The notes beneath the pieces are model-generated. The model worked only from the letters and a program-made list of their open reading frames with translations. It did not search any database and was not told the DNA's origin. A program made the position numbers and the translations under genes. DNA of 5,180 nt from an uncultured Lachnospiraceae bacterium (GTDB taxonomy: Bacteria > Bacillota > Clostridia > Lachnospirales > Lachnospiraceae): contig CAJOLO010000129.1 of the NCBI GenBank assembly GCA_905235345.1, positions 1 through 5,180 of the forward strand, read 5' to 3'. This document shows, in pieces, positions 1 to 4,079 of the stretch (position 1 is the first letter of the stretch; every line of letters starts with the position of its first letter).

Positions 1-1467
1 GCTGATGGATATGAGGATGAATTGTATTTATCAGAGAATTTTAACGTGTATAAAATCAATGGAGCATTTAAGGCATCGCAGTCGGCAGGAACACTTATAG
101 GTTATGATAAGGTTTCTTTGTATGTTAAAGATAATGTTATTGAGGCTGCACTGTTGACAGACAATATCAATTCGAAAAATATAAGAGTTCTGATAAGTAA
201 TTCCGACTACTCAAGTTACTATCATGGGCAGGTGGCAATTACTTCTGATACGGATTATACGGTTACATACGGAGATGATGTTGAGGAATATTCGGCGGGA
301 GAAAGAATATTGTTCAGTAATGGTAGTGAACAGTTGAAAGGAGGACCTGCCAGAATCAGTTCTAAGGAGGAGGACGGACGTATAACTGTAGCGAATATCG
401 AACGACAGAATGGATTTCCTTCATATCGTGGAACAATAGAATTATCCAGAGATGATAATGGTGTTATGATCATTAATGAACTTCCGATAGAGCAGTATTT
501 ATATGGAGTATTACCAAGCGAGATGCCGGTTTACTTTGAAATGGAGGCTCTTAAAGCCCAGGCTATTTGTGCAAGAGCATATGCATACAGGCAGATGGAG
601 AGCGATAAATATTCACAATATGGTGCACATTTAGATGACAGTATAGAATGTCAGGTGTATAATAATGTATCGGAGGATGAAAGAGCAATATATGCGGTAG
701 ATGATACATACGGTATTGTACCATGCTATGATGATGAGGTTATAGAAGCATTTTTCTTCTCGACATCATGTGGAGCGACCAGCAGCAACAGTGCTGTGTG
801 GGGGGGCAATCAGGAACCGTATCTTCTTGACACGATGGAAAATGAACTTAATGATATTGCTAATTTATCTGATGAACAGAATTTCGAAGACTTTATAGAC
901 GGTAATCTTGGTACAGACTTTATTGAAGCAGAAGAACCATTTTTCAGGTGGAATGTGGTATATTCTGCTAAGGAGCTGGGAGATACAATTAATGCGCATC
1001 TGTACGAACGGATACAGGCTATGCCTGAATATATATTGGCGAAGAATTCATCCGGACGCTTTGAAAAGAAATCCATCAGTTCTATAGGAGATCTGGTCAG
1101 TATTGAGGTAACCAAAAGAGGACCAAGCGGTATTGTCGAGGAGATGTTAATTACCGGTTCTTCTGAAACAATTCGTGTTACGGGGCAGGCTAATGCAAGA
1201 GCATTGCTTTGTCCTGATAATGTCACAATATATAAACAGGATGGCTCGCCGGTGACGGGATGGAAAACATTACCTAGTGCATATTTTTATATAGCTGAGG
1301 ATAATGGTTATACTATAAAAGGTGGAGGCTTTGGACATGGTGTCGGTCTGAGTCAGAATGGTGCGAATGATATGGCTAAGCTTGGATATATGGCTACTGA
1401 TATTATTGCACATTATTATTCGGGTACTGTGATTAAAGACATGTATCAAATGACAGGGAACGATTAG
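1..1467 (+). CDS. SpoIID/LytB-domain peptidoglycan-acting protein, 5' end outside the window
   Basis: The frame is open from base 1 (Ala-Asp-Gly-Tyr...) to the TAG at 1465-1467, so the gene starts upstream; the TTG at 22 is not a convincing start. At least 488 residues are present, well over the roughly 340 of classical SpoIID. The C-terminal two thirds carry the SpoIID/LytB domain. LPIEQYLYGVLPSEMP is encoded near 481-528, with the probable catalytic Glu at 520-522. It is followed by LKAQAICARAYAYR, a STSCGATSS...VWGG segment, and near the C terminus the signature GHGVGLSQNGA (1333-1365). In this family the domain is a lytic transglycosylase cutting glycan strands; SpoIID works with SpoIIP in spore engulfment. 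The extra N-terminal region (about 150 residues before the domain) and the length fit a LytB-like or general SpoIID-domain paralogue better than SpoIID itself. A signal peptide cannot be judged because the start is missing. It is probably cotranscribed with the next gene. Confidence 0.88.
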   Translation, partial: ADGYEDELYLSENFNVYKINGAFKASQSAGTLIGYDKVSLYVKDNVIEAALLTDNINSKNIRVLISNSDYSSYYHGQVAITSDTDYTVTYGDDVEEYSAGERILFSNGSEQLKGGPARISSKEEDGRITVANIERQNGFPSYRGTIELSRDDNGVMIINELPIEQYLYGVLPSEMPVYFEMEALKAQAICARAYAYRQMESDKYSQYGAHLDDSIECQVYNNVSEDERAIYAVDDTYGIVPCYDDEVIEAFFFSTSCGATSSNSAVWGGNQEPYLLDTMENELNDIANLSDEQNFEDFIDGNLGTDFIEAEEPFFRWNVVYSAKELGDTINAHLYERIQAMPEYILAKNSSGRFEKKSISSIGDLVSIEVTKRGPSGIVEEMLITGSSETIRVTGQANARALLCPDNVTIYKQDGSPVTGWKTLPSAYFYIAEDNGYTIKGGGFGHGVGLSQNGANDMAKLGYMATDIIAHYYSGTVIKDMYQMTGND

Positions 1468-1475
1468 GAGATAGT

Positions 1476-2507
1476 ATGAGTGATAAATACATTGATGGTT
1501 CTCATATGAATCAGAATGATAACAGAGCCGGTGCGGATGATAGTAATGTTGAGAAGTCAACTGTAGATAATGCTGCTTTTCAGAATCCGGAGAAAAAACG
1601 ACGAAAACATAGCATGAAATACAGAGTCAAACTTTTGCTTGCCTTTGGTAAACGTTTTTTTGATATGGTATTTACTAACTATACGAGCGCATGTGCAGCT
1701 AAGGCCGCATTCTTTTTGTTGTTGTCAGTTGTTCCACTGGTATCACTTATTCTGGCAATTACTACATATCTGCCATTTTCACAGCAGGATGTATATAATC
1801 TTTTGATGAGTTTTATACCACACGATCTGTCTAAATATGTTGAAGGAATCACTGACGATTTGTATAACAGAGCAAGTTCTACCGTGATTTCTGTATCTGC
1901 CATAGCATCTTTATGGTCGGCCTCAAACGGAATAGCTGCTCTTATGGACGGATTTAATTCGATGTATAATATTCGTGCTGAGAACAGGTATTGGAAATAT
2001 CGTCCGATAGCTTTCTTATATACAATAATATTTATAATAGTATTTGTGTCCGTTATGGCAGTTTACGTATTTACCAGTCATTATTATCGGATATATATAA
2101 AAAAGGCCTTTGAAATTGGTTCTGCATTAGGTAAGCTTTTTCTATGTATAAGATATCTGCTTGGATGGCTGCTGTTTTATTTTTTTATATTGATGCTTTA
2201 TGTGGTATTGCCTGGTGGATTTGGCATACCTATGGGAAAGGAAGAACATATCAACCTGTCTAATAGAATTAAATCACAGATGCCGGGGGCTGCATTTTCC
2301 TCCGTTGCATGGTTGATAATTTCAAGGATAATGCTTGTATATGTTGTTATATTTCCTAATCTTTCAATAATGTACGGCTCTTTAGCCGGAATCGTTATTG
2401 CGATGCTGTGGCTGTATTGTTGTATGTTTTTCCTGCTATTGGGGGCAATGTGTAACTATTTCTATTCAAAGGGATACTTGACACGAGTGAAAAAAATGTT
2501 AAAATAG
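1476..2507 (+). CDS. YihY/virulence factor BrkB family membrane protein
   Basis: This encodes 343 residues. The ATG at 1476 is chosen because AGGAG (1466-1470) lies five bases upstream, overlapping the stop of the preceding gene, which suggests coupled translation. The first 60 or so residues are hydrophilic, with a basic stretch (EKKRRKHSMKYR, about 39-50). About six hydrophobic segments follow, near 74-97, 134-156, 178-200, 225-246, 272-293 and 298-326. Family hallmarks are AAKAAFFLLLSVVPL near 74-88, SLWSASNGIAALMDGFNSMY near 145-164, VVLPGG near 243-248, and NLSIMYGSLAGIVIAMLWLY near 295-314. The family is an inner-membrane protein group of unsettled molecular function; older annotations as ribonuclease BN are considered wrong. 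The length is normal and the frame is intact. The neighbouring SpoIID-type enzyme hints at an envelope role, but this is only context. Confidence 0.9.
   Translation: MSDKYIDGSHMNQNDNRAGADDSNVEKSTVDNAAFQNPEKKRRKHSMKYRVKLLLAFGKRFFDMVFTNYTSACAAKAAFFLLLSVVPLVSLILAITTYLPFSQQDVYNLLMSFIPHDLSKYVEGITDDLYNRASSTVISVSAIASLWSASNGIAALMDGFNSMYNIRAENRYWKYRPIAFLYTIIFIIVFVSVMAVYVFTSHYYRIYIKKAFEIGSALGKLFLCIRYLLGWLLFYFFILMLYVVLPGGFGIPMGKEEHINLSNRIKSQMPGAAFSSVAWLIISRIMLVYVVIFPNLSIMYGSLAGIVIAMLWLYCCMFFLLLGAMCNYFYSKGYLTRVKKMLK
2478..2505 (+). promoter_or_regulatory. Sigma-A type promoter for the pheS leader, inside the 3' end of the YihY gene
   Basis: A perfect -35 box TTGACA lies at 2478-2483, followed after 16 bases by TAAAAT at 2500-2505, which matches five of six bases of TATAAT. 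The -10 box overlaps the TAG stop of the YihY gene (2505-2507). Transcription would start near 2511-2513, giving a leader of about 200 bases before pheS. No terminator is visible between the YihY stop and this leader, so read-through from upstream could also feed pheST. Confidence 0.7.
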
Positions 2508-2547
2508 TTTTGCTTGTATTTTATATGTGTATTATTAATGTAAGTTA

Positions 2548-2569
2548 ATGATCTTTATATGAAGATTAT
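2548..2569 (+). other. AT-rich hairpin in the 5' part of the pheS leader
   Basis: ATGATCTT (2548-2555) can pair with AAGATTAT (2562-2569) in an 8-bp stem with one G-T wobble and a six-base TATATG loop. It has no following T-run, so it is not a terminator. It lies where Stem I of a T-box would be expected but shows no specifier loop, and the only Phe-like triplet in it is TTT at 2554-2556. Its function is unknown. Confidence 0.4.
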
Positions 2570-2583
2570 GCTGAGTGATAAAA

Positions 2584-2592
2584 TGATATAAT
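2584..2592 (+). promoter_or_regulatory. Possible extended -10 promoter within the leader
   Basis: TGATATAAT at 2584-2592 is a perfect extended -10 element (TGn followed by TATAAT). There is no recognisable -35 box at 16 to 18 bases upstream. If used, transcription would start near 2598-2600 and give a very short leader containing only the sequestering, antiterminator and terminator elements. AT-rich intergenic DNA produces such matches by chance, so this is a weak call. Confidence 0.3.
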
Positions 2593-2619
2593 GATGAACG
2601 GACAATGATGGTGCACAAC

Positions 2620-2639
2620 TCACTCCGGAATTGGGGTGG
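2620..2639 (+). other. Hairpin that would sequester the T-box bulge
   Basis: TCACTCC (2620-2626) pairs with GGGGTGG (2633-2639) over seven base pairs, two of them G-T wobbles, across a GGAATT loop. It uses the same GGGG and TGG bases that form antiterminator helix A1 and the tRNA-binding bulge. In the ligand-free RNA it could hide the T-box and favour the terminator. This is a hand fold with no energy calculation. Confidence 0.4.
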
Positions 2640-2661
2640 TATCGCGAGCAGTCTCGTCCCT
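2633..2661 (+). promoter_or_regulatory. T-box antiterminator
   Basis: Helix A1 is GGGG (2633-2636) with CCCT (2658-2661). The seven-base bulge TGGTATC (2637-2643) corresponds to the usual UGGNACC. Helix A2 is GCGAG (2644-2648) with CTCGT (2653-2657), closed by the loop CAGT. This layout matches the known antiterminator of T-box RNAs. The sixth bulge base is T where C is normally found. It overlaps the terminator over 2646-2661, so the two folds exclude each other. Confidence 0.7.
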
Positions 2662-2683
2662 TGTGGGATGACTGCTCTTTTTT
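2646..2683 (+). terminator. Rho-independent terminator of the pheS leader
   Basis: GAGCAGTC (2646-2653) pairs perfectly with GACTGCTC (2670-2677). Inside it, after a TC bulge, GTCCC (2656-2660) pairs with GGGAT (2665-2669) around a TTGT loop. Six T residues follow at 2678-2683. This is a strong intrinsic terminator 36 bases before pheS and forms the off state of the T-box-like switch. It would also stop transcripts running in from the YihY gene. Confidence 0.88.
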
Positions 2684-2710
2684 GAATATAAAAAATGTAA
2701 AATAATAAAA

Positions 2711-2715
2711 AGGAG
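2711..2715 (+). promoter_or_regulatory. Ribosome binding site of pheS
   Basis: AGGAG lies four bases before the ATG at 2720 and seven before the adjacent ATG at 2723. Both ATGs are in frame (Met-Met-Lys-Glu-Lys). The seven-base spacing is the more usual one, so the true N terminus may be the second Met. Confidence 0.75.
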
Positions 2716-2719
2716 ATAA

Positions 2720-3742
2720 ATGATGAAAGAGAAATTGAAATCTATTAAGGCCGATGCACTTGCTAAGATTGAGAGTGCAGGCAGCATAGACGCACTCAAT
2801 GATATCAAGGTGGCTGTGCTTGGAAAGAAAGGTGAACTGACTGCAGTTCTGAAATCTATGAAGGATGTGGCTCCAGAGGATCGTCCGAAGGTAGGACAGA
2901 TGGTTAATGATACCAGAACTGCTATTGAAACAAGATTGGAAGAGGAACGGACGAGACTTACCAGAGAGCTAAGAACTGAGAAGATGAAGAGAGAGACTAT
3001 AGATGTTACTCTTCCGGGAAAAAGAAATATGAGAGGGCACAGACATCCTAATCAGATCGCATTAGAGGATCTTGAGAGAGTATTTATCGGAATGGGATAT
3101 GAGGTTGTGGGTGGTCCGGAAGTAGAATATGACAGATATAATTTTGAATTGTTGAATATACCTGCCAACCATCCTGCTAAGGATGAACAGGATACATTCT
3201 ATATAACAAAGGACATTTTATTAAGAACACAGACATCGCCTGTACAGGCCAGAGTTATGGAGAAGGGTAAGCTTCCTATTCGTATGATCTCTCCGGGACG
3301 GGTGTTCAGGGCGGACGAGGTGGATGCGACTCATTCACCATCTTTTCATCAGTTAGAGGGACTGGTAATTGATAAGGGAATTACATTTGCAGATCTCAAG
3401 GGAACATTGGAGCAGTTTGCTAAGGAATTCTTCGGAGAGAAGACTAAGGTGAAATTCCGTCCACATCATTTTCCTTTTACAGAGCCGTCGGCAGAGGTTG
3501 ACATAACATGCTTTAAATGCGGTGGAAAGGGATGCCGTATGTGTAAGGGAAGCGGTTGGATAGAGATTCTCGGATGCGGTATGGTACATCCCAATGTGCT
3601 TGATATGTGTGGTATTGATAAGAATGAGTATCAGGGATTTGCATTTGGTATCGGACTTGAGCGTGTAACATTACTTAAGTATGAGATTGATGATATGAGA
3701 CTTCTTTATGAAAATGATGTAAGATTCCTAAATCAATTTTAG
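2720..3742 (+). CDS. pheS: Phenylalanine--tRNA ligase alpha subunit
   Basis: PheS is the catalytic subunit of the alpha2-beta2 class II synthetase, which joins phenylalanine to tRNA-Phe in the cytoplasm. The 340 residues match the family length. Residues 1-95 form a charged, helical N-terminal arm expected to be a tRNA-binding coiled coil. The catalytic core starts near TLPGKRNMRGHRHP (97-110). Motif 2 is GRVFRADEVDATHSPSFHQ (193-211), and motif 3 is GFAFGIGLERVTLLKY (306-321). Ala308 is at the position equivalent to Ala294 of E. coli PheS, so the amino-acid pocket looks wild-type. Between FTEPSAEVDI and WIEILGCGMVHPNVL there is a four-cysteine insertion, CxxC-x4-CxxC, at Cys264, 267, 272 and 275; it is absent from E. 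coli PheS but, from memory, common in Firmicutes. The start could be 2720 or 2723. The gene is preceded by a T-box-like attenuator and followed by an unusually long repeat-filled gap before pheT. Confidence 0.97.
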   Translation: MMKEKLKSIKADALAKIESAGSIDALNDIKVAVLGKKGELTAVLKSMKDVAPEDRPKVGQMVNDTRTAIETRLEEERTRLTRELRTEKMKRETIDVTLPGKRNMRGHRHPNQIALEDLERVFIGMGYEVVGGPEVEYDRYNFELLNIPANHPAKDEQDTFYITKDILLRTQTSPVQARVMEKGKLPIRMISPGRVFRADEVDATHSPSFHQLEGLVIDKGITFADLKGTLEQFAKEFFGEKTKVKFRPHHFPFTEPSAEVDITCFKCGGKGCRMCKGSGWIEILGCGMVHPNVLDMCGIDKNEYQGFAFGIGLERVTLLKYEIDDMRLLYENDVRFLNQF

Positions 3743-3745
3743 GCG

Positions 3746-3864
3746 CGCAAGAGAAAAACAAGCAGCTGCGAAGCAGATATTTGTTTTTCGCGGCGCCTGA
3801 ACGAACAAGCAGTCTGCACAGCAGACGGTAGAGCATCGAAGATGCGGGCTTGTGAGTGTGATAA
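3746..3864 (+). repeat. Repeat unit 1 (H1 type A, H2, H3)
   Basis: H1 spans 3753-3789. Its outer stem GAAAAACAA pairs with TTGTTTTTC, and its tip is CTGC-GAA-GCAG (3766-3776), with C-A and G-A mismatches between. An outer extension pairs AGGCG (3741-3745, including the last two bases of the pheS stop codon) with CGCCT (3794-3798). A junction follows: ACAAGC (3805-3810) pairs with GCTTGT (3848-3853) and encloses H2, GTCTGC-ACA-GCAGAC (3812-3826), and H3, GCATC-GAA-GATGC (3833-3845). The unit ends with GAGTGTGATAA. Confidence 0.85.
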
Positions 3865-3983
3865 CGCAAGAGAAAAGGAAGTGGCCGCAAGGCGGACATT
3901 TACTTTTCGCGACACTTAAACGAGTAAGCAGTCTGCACAGCAGACGGTAGAGCATCGAAGATGCGGGCTTGTGAGTGTGATAA
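3865..3983 (+). repeat. Repeat unit 2 (divergent H1 type B, same H2 and H3)
   Basis: The length is the same as unit 1, but its first 66 bases differ from it at 17 positions, all between unit positions 13 and 61. H1 (3872-3908) keeps the fold: GAAAAG pairs with CTTTTC and the tip is CCGC-AAG-GCGG (3885-3895). Its outer extension pairs AGTGT (3855-3859) with ACACT (3912-3916). The junction stem is GTAAGC (3924-3929) with GCTTGT (3967-3972), held by one U-G and one G-U wobble. H2 (3931-3945) and H3 (3952-3964) are identical to unit 1. Confidence 0.85.
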
Positions 3984-4049
3984 CGCAAGAGAAAAACAAG
4001 CAGCTGCGAAGCAGATATTTGTTTTTCGCGGCGCCTGAACGAACAAGCA
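3984..4049 (+). repeat. Repeat unit 3, partial (H1 type A only)
   Basis: All 66 bases are identical to the start of unit 1, including H1 (3991-4027). The unit stops after ACAAGCA, which is the left arm of the junction stem; the H2-H3 part is missing, so that arm has no partner. The outer extension is mixed: the left arm AGTGT comes from the constant block (3974-3978) and the right arm is GCGCC (4031-4035), which still gives four pairs in RNA (two G-C, two G-U). Confidence 0.85.
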
Positions 4050-4063
4050 TTAATATATAGTAG

Positions 4064-4070
4064 AAAGGAA
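4064..4070 (+). promoter_or_regulatory. Ribosome binding site of pheT
   Basis: AAAGGAA ends nine bases before the ATG at 4080. It is a moderate site lying just outside the repeat array in an AT-rich linker, so translation of pheT can begin independently of pheS. No convincing separate promoter is visible between 4050 and 4080. Confidence 0.65.
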
Positions 4071-4079
4071 ATATAGATT

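Larger units (their letters stand above)
2512..2683 (+). promoter_or_regulatory. T-box-like leader (transcription attenuator) of pheST, apparently with reduced 5' half
   Basis: The 3' part matches the T-box architecture. GGGGTGGTATCGCG at 2633-2646 resembles the conserved T-box sequence, and mutually exclusive antiterminator and terminator folds follow directly before pheS. In T-box leaders an uncharged cognate tRNA pairs through its anticodon with a specifier codon in Stem I, and through its NCCA end with the UGGN bulge, so that transcription continues when the amino acid is scarce. The bulge begins UGGU, which would pair with ACCA, consistent with A at the discriminator position of tRNA-Phe. 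The 5' half is anomalous: only about 120 bases separate the predicted start from the T-box motif, no TTC triplet occurs there, and I cannot fold a canonical Stem I. Pieces such as GATGGTGCACAA (2607-2618) and CACTCCGGAATTG (2621-2633) look like T-box fragments brought close together. The class is fairly sure; tRNA-Phe recognition is inferred. Confidence 0.72.
3743..4049 (+). repeat. Tandem array of 119-base structured units between pheS and pheT
   Basis: The motif CGCAAGAG recurs at 3746, 3865 and 3984, an exact 119-base period, for about 2.55 units. Two long exact repeats result. A 70-base block (35 of 70 bases G or C) occurs at 3807-3876 and 3926-3995, and a 66-base block at 3746-3811 and 3984-4049. 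Every unit folds into a long hairpin H1; units 1 and 2 also have a stem closing two small hairpins. The array begins directly after the pheS stop and ends 14 bases before the pheT ribosome binding site, so it occupies nearly the whole spacer and must be in the pheST transcript. I do not recognise the family. Possible roles are a structured RNA, an mRNA stabiliser or attenuator, or a dispersed palindromic repeat that expanded here. No transposase or target-site duplication is visible. Confidence 0.9.

Noticed and set aside
800..806. Run of seven G in the SpoIID-type gene as a phase-variable tract
   Set aside because: The run encodes the expected Trp-Gly-Gly of the family, is in frame and is short. 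No sign of switching can be seen from one sequence.
1476..2507. Ribonuclease BN annotation for the YihY/BrkB protein
   Set aside because: This is a historical misassignment of the family. The protein is a multi-pass membrane protein with no nuclease motif.
3812..3860. tRNA-like gene, because GGTAGAGCA resembles the tRNA D-arm
   Set aside because: There is no matching GCTC arm, no anticodon arm of proper length, no TTCGA T-loop and no acceptor stem. The hairpins have three-base loops.
3675..3988. Overlapping - strand open frames across the array sharing a peptide like HTHKPASSMLYRLLCRLL
   Set aside because: They are reverse-strand readings of the repeat in two different frames (119 is not a multiple of three), have no start signals, and overlap the end of pheS.
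3842..4038. Two related 25-codon + strand frames in the array (3842-3919 and 3961-4038), both starting MRACECDNAREK
   Set aside because: There is no ribosome binding site, and the second halves differ mainly by amino-acid-changing substitutions that instead keep RNA base pairs. The shared start comes from the identical 70-base block. Non-coding structure explains the pattern better.
3743..4049. CRISPR array
   Set aside because: The period is 119 bases, the repeated block is 70 bases, the 'spacers' are variants of one hairpin, and units 1 and 3 are identical. No cas gene is present.
4050..4079. Separate promoter for pheT in the AT-rich linker (TATATAG)
   Set aside because: No -35 box is found at a suitable distance; the sequence there is the GC-rich right arm of repeat unit 3.
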